Positions 7,311 to 14,699 of a stretch of DNA of 38,225 nt are shown piece after piece. The first letter of the stretch is position 1. Each line of letters starts with the position of its first letter. Location: the NCBI GenBank assembly GCA_964519345.1, contig CAZFKX010000019.1, positions 1 through 38,225 of the forward strand. Direction: 5' to 3'. Made by a program: the position numbers and the translations under genes. Source of the DNA: Persephonella sp964519345 (GTDB lineage Bacteria > Aquificota > Aquificia > Aquificales > Hydrogenothermaceae). The notes under the pieces are model-generated. The model did not search any database and was not told the origin of the DNA. It worked only from the letters and a program-made list of their open reading frames with translations.

Positions 7311-8475
7311 CATCCTCAAACCAGGCATAAGCCTGAACCTGAGCAGCCATGATATCATCAATAGATAATTTCATATCCTCAAGAATATGACTTACCTCCT
7401 GAAGATTCCCTTCTTCTATCTTTTCAACAATAAGTAAAACCTTTCCAAGTTTTCCTTCATACCTGACAAGAGCTTCATTTATCTCTTCATCAAGATTTAA
7501 TTCCTTAACAAATTCTTCCTTGGGTGTTTTTAGGAGTTTATCCATTAGAGATAAAACCCCAACCAGAAAGGCTTTTTCTATCTCTTCTTTTGGAAGTTTT
7601 AATTTCTCAAAGATTATTTCCATGGTTTTTCCTCTTTCAGCAGCAAGTTCTAAAAGAGTTTCTGCATAAGAAGCATCATCAGATGTTCTGTACATATACA
7701 GAAGAAGCCACTGTAAAAGGTTTTTCTGCCCAAGTATAGATATAGCGTGTCTTATTGACGTTATCTTCTCACGAAAACTAAAAACGGCAGAATTTATATA
7801 CTTCAGAAGACTTACACTCAGATCAGGATTCTTTTTAATAATATCTTCTATCTTTTTCGGATCAAACTCTTCATTAATCTGGTTAAAAAGCTGTATAATA
7901 GCAGCTTTTGAAGGCTCTATAGTTTTGCCAACAATAGTCTGAGGTCTCAGTATAAAATCACCTCTGAAAAACTTAAAACCAAGTGATATGTAATACTCAA
8001 ACTCTTCTTCATCTTTTATTCCTTCAAGAACAAACTCAAAAGGAAATTTTAAATTGACAAGCTTTTTAATAATTTCCTCTTTCAATTTTGATACATCAAA
8101 AAAAACAAAATCCGCAAGATTTTTTGTCGTTTCAAAATCTTTATTGAGAGGAAATGCAAACTTAAAACCTATGCTTTTAAGCTGTTTTATAATAGGCACT
8201 ATATCTGTACTTACCTTTGTTATATACAGAATAGTTCTATCTTCAGGAATGTAATCAAGGATTTCCTGGTCAAGTATGTGTGGATAAACCTTAACGAATA
8301 AAAGGTGATGGCCTGCTATTTTTTCAAGACTTATATTTGCAAGTATCTCGGCAAAATCTTCAACAGGTATTGGATTTTCTTCCCTATCTTTAAGAGTAAG
8401 TTCGTATGCAAATATCCGTTTATTTTTATCAAGCAGAGGTATCTTAGATAAATAAACCTCCCCACTGATTGACAT
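7297..8475 (-). CDS. Degenerate EAL plus HDOD signalling protein (YuxH type)
   Basis: A 392-residue cytoplasmic protein with an N-terminal EAL-like domain (about 1-190) and a C-terminal HDOD domain (about 195-385), the YuxH arrangement. The EAL part looks inactive. The motif reads ELTLK instead of ExLxR, and the region where active enzymes carry the catalytic DDFG-type loop reads PLNKDF. It may sense c-di-GMP or serve as a protein-protein scaffold. HDOD proteins act in signalling and motility, but the target here is unknown. It starts 4 bases after the ymdB stop (AAGGAG overlaps the ymdB end), so the pair is co-transcribed. Its 3' end overlaps pdxA. Confidence 0.85.
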   Translation of the reverse strand: MSISGEVYLSKIPLLDKNKRIFAYELTLKDREENPIPVEDFAEILANISLEKIAGHHLLFVKVYPHILDQEILDYIPEDRTILYITKVSTDIVPIIKQLKSIGFKFAFPLNKDFETTKNLADFVFFDVSKLKEEIIKKLVNLKFPFEFVLEGIKDEEEFEYYISLGFKFFRGDFILRPQTIVGKTIEPSKAAIIQLFNQINEEFDPKKIEDIIKKNPDLSVSLLKYINSAVFSFREKITSIRHAISILGQKNLLQWLLLYMYRTSDDASYAETLLELAAERGKTMEIIFEKLKLPKEEIEKAFLVGVLSLMDKLLKTPKEEFVKELNLDEEINEALVRYEGKLGKVLLIVEKIEEGNLQEVSHILEDMKLSIDDIMAAQVQAYAWFEDVNIV

Positions 8476-8479
8476 TAAA

Positions 8480-9253
8480 TTACTCCTTCTTCATTTTTAT
8501 TCTTCTAATTTCAGTCTTTTCATCATTTTTTTCAACTATGATTCCATGGAAAAGATAACCACCTGTAGCAACCTCATATTTAACAGGCATACCTGTCAGA
8601 AATTTATAAATAGGCTGATCCACCTTCATACCTATAACAGAATGCACTGCTCCTGTAAGACCCACATCCGTAATATAGGCTGTTCCTTTAGGGAGTATCT
8701 GCTCATCAGCTGTAGGAACATGAGAATGTGTACCAAAAACTATATCAGCCTTTCCATCAACATAATATCCAAAAGCCATTTTTTCAGACGTTGCTTCTGC
8801 GTGAAAATCAACAACTATATAATCCGAACTATCCTTTATCCTTTCGTAAATAACATCAAATGTTCTAAATGGACAGTCCAGAGGAATACCCATGAACACT
8901 CTACCCATAATATTTATTACAGCGATTTTTTTATTCCCTTTTTTATATATACCGTAGCCCCTTCCAAGAGCAGACGGCGGATAATTTGCAGGTCTGAGAA
9001 GCCTTTCCTCCTGATCAATAAACTGAACTATCTCTTTTTTATCCCATATATGGTTCCCGGAGGTTACAACATCAATACCTAAAGATAAAAGTTCGTTATA
9101 CACTTTCTTGGTTATTCCAAACCCACCAGCAGCATTTTCTCCATTTGCAATAATAAAATCAGGCTTCTCTTTTTCAATAATAGAAGGGAGAAACTCCTTT
9201 AAAGCGTTTCTCCCTGTCCTTCCTATAACATCTCCAATAATAAGAAATTTCAT
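8480..9253 (-). CDS. YmdB-family metallophosphoesterase
   Basis: A 257-residue dinuclear metallophosphoesterase of the YmdB/TIGR00282 family; Bacillus YmdB hydrolyses 2',3'-cyclic nucleotides and affects biofilm and motility decisions. Metal-binding residues visible are Asp8, Glu39-Asn40 (GEN), Asn67-His68 (GNH), His151 (DFHAE) and His176/His178 (GTHSHV). The whole family set is present. In many genomes this gene lies next to rny (RNase Y), but that is not the case here. It starts 11 bases after the last codon of the amt remnant and may depend on the old amt promoter. I leave the symbol blank because naming varies. Confidence 0.9.
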   Translation of the reverse strand: MKFLIIGDVIGRTGRNALKEFLPSIIEKEKPDFIIANGENAAGGFGITKKVYNELLSLGIDVVTSGNHIWDKKEIVQFIDQEERLLRPANYPPSALGRGYGIYKKGNKKIAVINIMGRVFMGIPLDCPFRTFDVIYERIKDSSDYIVVDFHAEATSEKMAFGYYVDGKADIVFGTHSHVPTADEQILPKGTAYITDVGLTGAVHSVIGMKVDQPIYKFLTGMPVKYEVATGGYLFHGIIVEKNDEKTEIRRIKMKKE

Positions 9254-9264
9254 CTTATCTCCAA

Positions 9265-9568
9265 TTAAAAGATTTCATTATAGGCTTTTTCACCATGTGT
9301 AATCTCATCTATCCCTTGTTGTTCCTCATCTTTACTTATTCTTAATCCTGTCAACATATCAACTATCTTGAATATTAAGAAAGTTGCTACGGCTGTGTAA
9401 ATCCCAACTGCGACAACACCTACAATCTGAGGTATTAGTTGAGATCCGCTTCCATCTCTTTCCCTTTGAAAGCCCAGAGTAGAATAAAGCAAGTCATGGT
9501 ATTGACATTAAAAAAACAAGAGCTGTAGCAGTCAGGATCCACACGTTATCTGCCGGAACAATACTCAT
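9265..9568 (-). pseudogene. amt: Ammonium transporter (amt) remnant with internal deletion
   Basis: Reading from ATG 9568 gives an Amt-type N terminus (residues 1-24, ADNVWILTATALV and so on) and then an in-frame TGA at 9496-9494 where Amt proteins carry the Gly of PGLALFY. The frame continues after the stop as LALFYSGLSKG. The sequence then joins, in another frame (+1), an Amt C terminus from about 9457 to 9265: VVAVGIYTAVATF, KIVDMLTGLR and the HGEKAYNE tail. About 300 bases remain of a gene normally above 1.2 kb, so nearly all the membrane core is lost. The Shine-Dalgarno sequence and a TATAAT (9615-9610) survive. A GlnB partner is not seen. An assembly error is possible but would need a deletion, a stop and a frame change together. 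Confidence 0.88.
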
Positions 9569-9609
9569 TCCTCCAAAGCCTCCTAAAATTTTTAAGGTTA
9601 AAACAATAA

Positions 9610-9615
9610 ATTATA
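9610..9615 (-). promoter_or_regulatory. TATAAT -10 box upstream of the amt remnant
   Basis: On the minus strand a perfect TATAAT is 41 bases upstream of the amt ATG. No good -35 box is present at the normal distance (CTGTCA is 19 bases away). It may now serve ymdB and the EAL-HDOD gene downstream. Confidence 0.35.
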
Positions 9616-9674
9616 CTTTAAGAGGAGGGGCTATTGACAGATCTTTTGAAGATAAAGAACAGTGAATAAAGAGA

Positions 9675-9690
9675 GGAGGGGGAACCCTCC
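9675..9690 (-). terminator. Hairpin after the cytochrome c gene
   Basis: The stem GGAGGG/CCCTCC with a 4-base loop lies 5 bases past the cytochrome c stop codon. On the minus strand it is followed by the T-rich TCTCTTTATT, which fits intrinsic termination between the cytochrome gene and the amt remnant. Confidence 0.6.
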
Positions 9691-9695
9691 GGGTT

Positions 9696-10154
9696 TTAAT
9701 GGGGATGTTTCTTTATAAACTCTTCCCACGTTTCATCAAACCTTCTATAGAGCCATATAGCTACGGCTTCTTTATCTTCCTCCTTCATATTTTTACCTAT
9801 TGCAGGCATAACGCCAAAAAGTTTATAAGCCATAGGAAGACATACACCCTTCTTCTTTGAAGGATTCGTTATATAATCTTTAACAAAATTTACAAAAGCC
9901 TCCTCATCTGGATAGAACTTTTTTACCCTTGCCGAAACCTCCGACATGGGAGGCGCTTTGAATGGCGGTTTTTTTCCAGCTTTTACACTCTCGCGTATTT
10001 TTGCCATTTCCTCAGGTGTAACGCTTTCAAGATGACATGCTGCGCATATTTTCTGATATATATGGTATCCTTTCTGGAACTCCTCTTCTGCTGAATAAGC
10101 GGAAAGAACTGTAAGCATCCCCATACCTAAAATTAATCCAAAAAACTTTCCCAT
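9696..10154 (-). CDS. Exported monoheme c-type cytochrome
   Basis: A 152-residue protein with a signal peptide (residues 1-21, cleavage likely after SAYSA) and one heme-attachment motif C37-A-A-C40-H41. Met116 in GVMPAIG is the likely distal heme ligand. It should act in the periplasm as an electron carrier. Residues 50-70 form a Lys/Pro-rich insert, and there is an extra Cys105 of unknown role. I start at the ATG at 10154, with GGAGGG just upstream; an in-frame TTG at 10166 overlaps that site. It is preceded by the Yip1 gene 34 bases upstream and followed by a hairpin. Its redox partners cannot be told from the window. Confidence 0.87.
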   Translation of the reverse strand: MGKFFGLILGMGMLTVLSAYSAEEEFQKGYHIYQKICAACHLESVTPEEMAKIRESVKAGKKPPFKAPPMSEVSARVKKFYPDEEAFVNFVKDYITNPSKKKGVCLPMAYKLFGVMPAIGKNMKEEDKEAVAIWLYRRFDETWEEFIKKHPH

Positions 10155-10188
10155 GACGCCCTCCAAAGTAATAATTTTATAACTAATT

Positions 10189-10860
10189 TTACGGCAACAG
10201 AACTCTATAAGTCAATCCTGCTTCAATCTGCCCTATCACACCACTTATCACTAAATATAGGATAATTGCAACAATAATAAACTGGAAATTCTTTGATTCC
10301 TCAGAAGGTATTTTTAAAACTTTCTCTGCCCCAATAAATACAAGATAAAATGTATAAAACGTACCAAGAAACAGCATAAACATAGTTATTGGTGAATTAA
10401 CAATATAAAAAGACCCTGCCGCCCAGCTTGGAACAAGAGCGAAGACAGCTACCGTAAATGACTTTTCAGGATCTTTAATCCCTTTAAATGCAGGCGAAAG
10501 AAAGAGTATTATCGTTGCGAGAACAACAGGTTTAAATAGTTCAAAACCGTAGGTTATTAACATTATTGAAAGTTCTTTTGTCAAATCATTATCAAGTAGA
10601 GCCTGTTTTAACGCTTTCATATACTCTATCGTCCTTTGAGACTGTTCTTTATCTTGCTGTGCCATCTTTAGAAACTCGTTAATGGCAGCAATATACATAT
10701 TTTTAAAAAGTGTAAAGCCTATAAAATGACTCACAGCAGGGATAAAAGCAAAAATAAGGACGATCTTAAGATATAGATCTTTTATTGTAAATTTTTCTTT
10801 TCCAAGCTCCTCCCAACCCTGTTTAGGTTTAAAATAAAGATCAAGAAAATTTTTAAACAT
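10189..10860 (-). CDS. Yip1-family membrane protein
   Basis: A 223-residue integral membrane protein of the Yip1/DUF1282-like family. A cytoplasmic N terminus with PKQGWEELGKE, the typical 'P...W' family opening, is followed by about five hydrophobic segments (near residues 32-55, 120-145, 150-170, 172-190 and 200-220). A charged, Lys/Gln-rich loop lies at about 60-105. Its function is unknown in bacteria. It has a strong AGGAGGAG site before the ATG. It is divergent from the DUF2628 membrane protein with a 71-base shared promoter region, and it may be co-transcribed with the cytochrome c gene downstream. Confidence 0.8.
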   Translation of the reverse strand: MFKNFLDLYFKPKQGWEELGKEKFTIKDLYLKIVLIFAFIPAVSHFIGFTLFKNMYIAAINEFLKMAQQDKEQSQRTIEYMKALKQALLDNDLTKELSIMLITYGFELFKPVVLATIILFLSPAFKGIKDPEKSFTVAVFALVPSWAAGSFYIVNSPITMFMLFLGTFYTFYLVFIGAEKVLKIPSEESKNFQFIIVAIILYLVISGVIGQIEAGLTYRVLLP

Positions 10861-10931
10861 AACTCCTCCTGATAATTAAATATTTATTTTGGTATAAAAT
10901 TATATATGAATTTAATTAAAATGGAGATTAT

Positions 10932-11411
10932 ATGGAATTTGCAAAACTCAGTGAAGATGAGCTTAAAGCTTTTATAGGTAAAAATGCCGATTACTACATA
11001 AAAAGATTTAAAAAGTTTGAAAAGGGAGGAAGTTTAAGCTGGAACTGGTATGCTTTTCTGTTTGGTGTTTTATGGATGTTCTACAGAAAGATGTATCTAT
11101 ATGGTTTTTCAGCATTGGCTGTTATTTTTTCCATCAATCTTTTTATATCCATACTAAAGATAGATCAAGTAATAAGCACAGGTATATCACTCTGGCTGTG
11201 GATAGGTTTTGGCATGTTCGGCAATTACTTATATTACTTGCATGTAAAAAACAGTATTTCAAAAATAAAAAAGAGTACATACCATTCTGATGTTATACTA
11301 ACCATCTCTAAAAAAGGTGGCGTTAATAAATTTGTCTTATATTTTTTTTCAGGCATTACTATTGTATATTTCTTATTCTTAACATTATCCATTTTTCTGA
11401 TTAAAAACTAA
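10932..11411 (+). CDS. DUF2628-family membrane protein
   Basis: A 159-residue protein whose centre has the DUF2628 signature: Trp-rich SLSWNWYAFLFGVLWMFYRK at about residues 35-54, followed by three hydrophobic segments (about 55-80, 83-105 and 133-155). The N terminus is charged and cytoplasmic. The family is widespread but has no assigned function. The stop codon is 22 bases before dapD, whose Shine-Dalgarno sequence is strong, so the two could share a transcript. The family call rests on the Trp-rich motif. Confidence 0.75.
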   Translation: MEFAKLSEDELKAFIGKNADYYIKRFKKFEKGGSLSWNWYAFLFGVLWMFYRKMYLYGFSALAVIFSINLFISILKIDQVISTGISLWLWIGFGMFGNYLYYLHVKNSISKIKKSTYHSDVILTISKKGGVNKFVLYFFSGITIVYFLFLTLSIFLIKN

Positions 11412-11433
11412 TCCAGACATAAAGGAGGAAAGA

Positions 11434-12249
11434 ATGGAAGAACTAAAAAAACTTATTACAGAGGTATGGAAAAATAGAGATTTACTAAAGGAAAAACAGT
11501 ATGTGGAAGCTGTAAAGGAAACTGTAGATCTTTTAGATAAAGGAAAGATAAGGGTTGCTGAAAAGAAAGATGGAAACTGGGTAGTAAATGAATGGGTTAA
11601 ACAGGCTATCCTTTTATATTTTCCTATTCAGGATATGGAAGTAATGGAAGCTGGACCTTTTGAGTATTATGACAAGATACCATTAAAGAAAAATTGGAAG
11701 GAAGCAGGGGTCAGGGTTGTTCCTCCTGCAACAGCAAGATACGGTTCATTCATTGAAAAAGGTGCTATTCTCATGCCTTCCTATGTAAATATAGGAGCAT
11801 ACGTTGGAAGTGGAACCCTTGTTGATACATGGGCTACTGTTGGATCCTGTGCACAAATTGGTAAAAATGTCCACCTTTCAGGTGGAGTTGGCATCGGTGG
11901 GGTTTTAGAACCTCCATCTGCGAAACCTGTAATTATTGAGGACAACTGTTTTATAGGATCAAGATGCATCATTGTTGAAGGTGCTGTTATTGAAGAAGAG
12001 GCTGTTCTTGGTGCAGGTGTTGTTATAACAGGATCAACAAGAATAATAGATGTTTCAGGTGAAGAACCTATTGAATATAGAGGAAGAGTTCCTGCAAGAA
12101 GTGTTGTTATTCCAGGAGTAATAAATAAAAAATTTCCAGCTGGAGAGTACGGTGTTCCCGTTGCTCTTATAATAGGAAAGCGAAAAGAATCAACAGACAA
12201 GAAAGTTTCCTTAAATGAAGCATTAAGAGAATTCAATATAGAAGGGTAA
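11434..12249 (+). CDS. dapD: Tetrahydrodipicolinate N-succinyltransferase DapD
   Basis: Catalyses succinyl-CoA-dependent N-succinylation of tetrahydrodipicolinate in the lysine and meso-diaminopimelate pathway, which also feeds peptidoglycan. The 271 residues have the family's helical N-terminal domain followed by a left-handed parallel beta-helix built of hexapeptide repeats (about residues 100-230, for example NIGAYVGSGTLVDTWATVG). The length matches DapD well, and the C-terminal extension VSLNEALREF is typical. AAAGGAGG precedes the ATG. It is followed 4 bases later by the carbonic anhydrase gene. No other dap gene is nearby. Confidence 0.95.
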   Translation: MEELKKLITEVWKNRDLLKEKQYVEAVKETVDLLDKGKIRVAEKKDGNWVVNEWVKQAILLYFPIQDMEVMEAGPFEYYDKIPLKKNWKEAGVRVVPPATARYGSFIEKGAILMPSYVNIGAYVGSGTLVDTWATVGSCAQIGKNVHLSGGVGIGGVLEPPSAKPVIIEDNCFIGSRCIIVEGAVIEEEAVLGAGVVITGSTRIIDVSGEEPIEYRGRVPARSVVIPGVINKKFPAGEYGVPVALIIGKRKESTDKKVSLNEALREFNIEG

Positions 12250-12253
12250 CGGC

Positions 12254-12877
12254 ATGAAGATACCTTTTTTTGATGGAATCAAGGCTTTTAAAGAGCTAAA
12301 ATTTCCTGAGTATAAAGATAAATTTCTCGAGCTTATTGAAAAAGGTCAAAGCCCTAAAGCATTATTTATAACTTGCAGTGATTCAAGAATTCACCCTGAT
12401 GAGATAACTGGAGCTGATATAGGCGATCTTTTTATAGTTAGGAATATAGGAAATATGGTTCCTCCTTTTAAACCTGATGATGACTACCACGGAACCGCAG
12501 CAGCTATTGAATACGCTGTATCTGTTTTAGAAGTACCTCATATTATAGTTTGCGGTCATTCATTCTGTGGTGCCTGTGAAAGTCTTTATAAGGATCTTGG
12601 TGAGAGCGAAGATCTCATACACGTAAGAAGATGGCTTGAAATAGATAAGGAAGTGAGGGAAATAGCTCTAAAACAGATACCAGAATTAGGGAGAGATCTG
12701 TATGAACTTACAGAGAGGCTGAATATTATAAAACAACTTGAAAATCTTCTCACATATCCAGCCGTTAAAAGAAGAGTTGATAAAGGAGACCTCACTCTAC
12801 ACGGATGGTATTACAGAATAGATAAGGGGGAAATAGAGTATTACAATTTTGAGAAAAATGAGTTCCTAACAATATAA
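12254..12877 (+). CDS. Beta-class carbonic anhydrase
   Basis: Zinc enzyme that interconverts CO2 and bicarbonate in the cytoplasm. The 207 residues show the zinc ligands Cys41 (CSDSR), His102 and Cys105 (CGHSFCGAC), and the Asp43-Arg45 dyad that activates the metal-bound water. The tail has HGWYYRIDKGEIEYY, a typical C-terminal beta strand. In an autotroph using the reductive TCA cycle it would supply bicarbonate for carboxylation, which is inferred. It begins 4 bases after dapD. It is followed by a 144-base gap before the opposing AMMECR1 gene. Confidence 0.95.
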   Translation: MKIPFFDGIKAFKELKFPEYKDKFLELIEKGQSPKALFITCSDSRIHPDEITGADIGDLFIVRNIGNMVPPFKPDDDYHGTAAAIEYAVSVLEVPHIIVCGHSFCGACESLYKDLGESEDLIHVRRWLEIDKEVREIALKQIPELGRDLYELTERLNIIKQLENLLTYPAVKRRVDKGDLTLHGWYYRIDKGEIEYYNFEKNEFLTI

Positions 12878-12881
12878 AGAA

Positions 12882-12910
12882 TTGACAGATATAAAAATTA
12901 TATTTAATTT
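12882..12910 (+). promoter_or_regulatory. Orphan promoter-like sequence
   Basis: A perfect TTGACA (12882-12887) is followed after 17 bases by TAATTT (12905-12910). No plus-strand gene follows before the opposing AMMECR1 gene; a short GGA-rich transcript is the only visible product. Confidence 0.3.
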
Positions 12911-13003
12911 AATATTAATAACTGTTATTGTTTAAGCCGGCAGTGGAGGAGCTGGGAGAGTCTAAATAAATAAATTTAAGATAAAAACAGGAGGAGATAT
13001 AAA

Positions 13004-13031
13004 CAGGGAGTGGGGTTTTTTCTACTCGCTG
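13004..13031 (-). terminator. Weak hairpin at the AMMECR1 3' end
   Basis: CAG-x-GAGT and ACTC-x-CTG can pair (7 bp with one mismatch) around a 12-base loop. The stem includes the AMMECR1 stop codon, and on the minus strand it is followed by TTTATAT. It could terminate the seven-gene operon inefficiently. Confidence 0.35.
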
Positions 13032-13618
13032 AATGTTTTTGTTCTATATCTATAAACTTTAATAGGGTATTTTAGCCAGCAATCAGGAGGCATTCCAGCT
13101 TTAGAACAAAGATTTGAAAGAAACAGCTGTCTATCAGAAATCTGCTGCCATACTTCAGGTAAAAATGTACCTTGACGATCTCCATACTTTATTATCAGAC
13201 CGTCTTTAAACGGTTCTATCTTTTTTAAAAGATCTGAAGGATCTTCGAAATCCAAAGGTTCAGGATAAGAAAGAACTGATACTTTTACCCTTAACTGGGG
13301 AAGTTCATCAACAGTTACAGGGGGAAATCTCGGATCCTGTGTAGCAGCTGATATAGCATTATGTATAACATCTTTATAAAGAGGTCTAACAGGCACTATA
13401 GATCCTATACATCCCCTTAATGCTCCTGTTATTCTATTTTCAAGAGTTACAAATGAAGCTCCTTTCTTTTTCCAGTTCTCATAAGGTATCTCTTTAAGAT
13501 CAACTGTTATTCCCGTTATTAAGTATTCTTCTATAGCCTTCCTTGCAAGATAAACGAGCGCTTCTCCTTCTTCATCGGAAATCTGTTCAACAGACCTTAT
13601 AAGGTCTTCCATCGTCAT
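13022..13618 (-). CDS. amrA: AMMECR1-domain protein (AmmeMemoRadiSam protein A)
   Basis: A 198-residue AMMECR1-domain protein, marked by LRGCIG at 67-72, GASFVTL and the C-terminal region RQGTFLPEVWQQ. Function is unknown; members co-occur with Memo and a radical SAM protein in the AmmeMemoRadiSam set. Its ATG overlaps the memo stop as ATGA, so translation is coupled, and a second ATG 6 bases on is an alternative start. No radical SAM gene is found in this window. Cys70 of the GCIG motif is the conserved candidate functional residue. Confidence 0.9.
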   Translation of the reverse strand: MTMEDLIRSVEQISDEEGEALVYLARKAIEEYLITGITVDLKEIPYENWKKKGASFVTLENRITGALRGCIGSIVPVRPLYKDVIHNAISAATQDPRFPPVTVDELPQLRVKVSVLSYPEPLDFEDPSDLLKKIEPFKDGLIIKYGDRQGTFLPEVWQQISDRQLFLSNLCSKAGMPPDCWLKYPIKVYRYRTKTFSE

Positions 13619-14424
13619 CCCCTGTAGAATATGTAACTTCCATATCCAACAACAGAAGCTCTATCCCCCGCTGTATCACCTGATGTTTTATAATCAAGAA
13701 CTTTTGATCTCCAGCCCTTCTTTAAAGAGTAACTTATAATAGCTTCTATTCCTGCCTTCCCACAGGCTTCACATTCTTCCATATAAGAAAGGTCAAGCAT
13801 CTCAACAGCAAGATTACAGTGTCTGTCTATTCCTTTTGCAACATCATCAGGATAGTAATGGCTCAGATCAGAACTTATCACCACTATAACATCTTTATTA
13901 TTGTCTTTTATAAAATCTATAACCTTTTCTAAAACTGGATAATCAACATGTCCATATATAACAGGTATTATTGAAAAACTCTGAAGAACAATCTGTAAAA
14001 ATGGTATCTGAACCTCAAGGGAATGCTCTTTTGAGTGTGGAAGTGTATTTAGTGTTACAGGAATATCTGGATTTCTATACAAAAACTCTTCAATCTTTTT
14101 TTTATTTACCCTCACTTCCCCAAGGGGTGTTTCCCAGAAATCATAATAACCAAATGATATTCCTGTAAACGGAACGTAATGGGAAGGTCCAATCAGAAGT
14201 ATATCGTAATGTCTCTCCCTATCAAGATTTAAAAACTGCTTGTATCCTACAGCAGCTATTTCTCCAGAGTATATATAGCCTGCATGTGGCGAGACAACAG
14301 CCTCAGGCTTTATGTGGTATAGAGGAGCCGTATTAAGGTAATGTGTTATTAAATTTTTAAGTTCTTCAGGATTGCCTGGATAGAATGCATTACTTACAGC
14401 AGGTTCTCTTACTGAGACACTCAT
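13615..14424 (-). CDS. amrB: Memo-family protein (AmmeMemoRadiSam protein B)
   Basis: A 269-residue Memo-like protein with the extradiol-dioxygenase-like fold. Putative metal residues are His47 (SPHAGY), His82 (GPSHY) and Cys221 (CEACGKAG); His189 is also conserved (SSDLSHY). The family is implicated in copper binding and redox reactions in eukaryotes, while bacterial members have no settled role. The start ATG overlaps the FlhB-like stop by 4 bases and the stop overlaps the AMMECR1 start by 4 bases. The gene is therefore translationally coupled to flagellar-type genes upstream and AMMECR1 downstream. Confidence 0.9.
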   Translation of the reverse strand: MSVSVREPAVSNAFYPGNPEELKNLITHYLNTAPLYHIKPEAVVSPHAGYIYSGEIAAVGYKQFLNLDRERHYDILLIGPSHYVPFTGISFGYYDFWETPLGEVRVNKKKIEEFLYRNPDIPVTLNTLPHSKEHSLEVQIPFLQIVLQSFSIIPVIYGHVDYPVLEKVIDFIKDNNKDVIVVISSDLSHYYPDDVAKGIDRHCNLAVEMLDLSYMEECEACGKAGIEAIISYSLKKGWRSKVLDYKTSGDTAGDRASVVGYGSYIFYRG

Positions 14425-14699
14425 ACTTTCTCCCCTTTTTTAAATTTATTCTTTTTCCTGTATATAAATATAAGTATCTCGGCTACAGCTTTGTATAGTT
14501 CTGGGGGAATCTCCTGATTTATATCAAGCTGTGAAAGTATCTGTACTAACTCTCTATCTTCTCTTATCTCTATTCCATACTTTTCAGCAGTCTTAATAAT
14601 CTTTTCAGCCAAAATTCCCCGACCTTTTGCAATAACCTCAGGGGCGTTATTTTTTTTATCATCATACCTTAAAGCAACAGCCTTTTTTATATCCTTCAT
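14421..14699 (-). CDS. FlhB C-terminal-domain-like protein (FlhX/YlqH type)
   Basis: A 92-residue stand-alone version of the cytoplasmic domain of FlhB, the flagellar export switch protein. The family pattern AVALRYDD, PEVIAKGRG, ILAEKII and the C-terminal PPELYKAVAEIL are all present. The NPTH autocleavage site is missing, and the protein begins at the point where cleaved FlhB-CC would start. Such free domains can substitute for FlhB-CC in some bacteria. It overlaps the FliK-like gene by 4 bases upstream and memo by 4 bases downstream. A positively charged tail ends the protein. Confidence 0.85.
   Translation of the reverse strand: MKDIKKAVALRYDDKKNNAPEVIAKGRGILAEKIIKTAEKYGIEIREDRELVQILSQLDINQEIPPELYKAVAEILIFIYRKKNKFKKGEKV

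Noticed and set aside
8546..9082. Long open frame on the plus strand opposite the ymdB gene
   Set aside because: It lies wholly antisense to a gene with full metal-site motifs, has unusual Cys/His/Ile-rich composition and no matching family pattern.
9634..9669. Short plus-strand frame with GAGGAGGGG upstream (TTG start, 11 codons)
   Set aside because: It is very short, has a rare start and no recognised content. The sequence is better explained as the leader of the amt remnant on the other strand.
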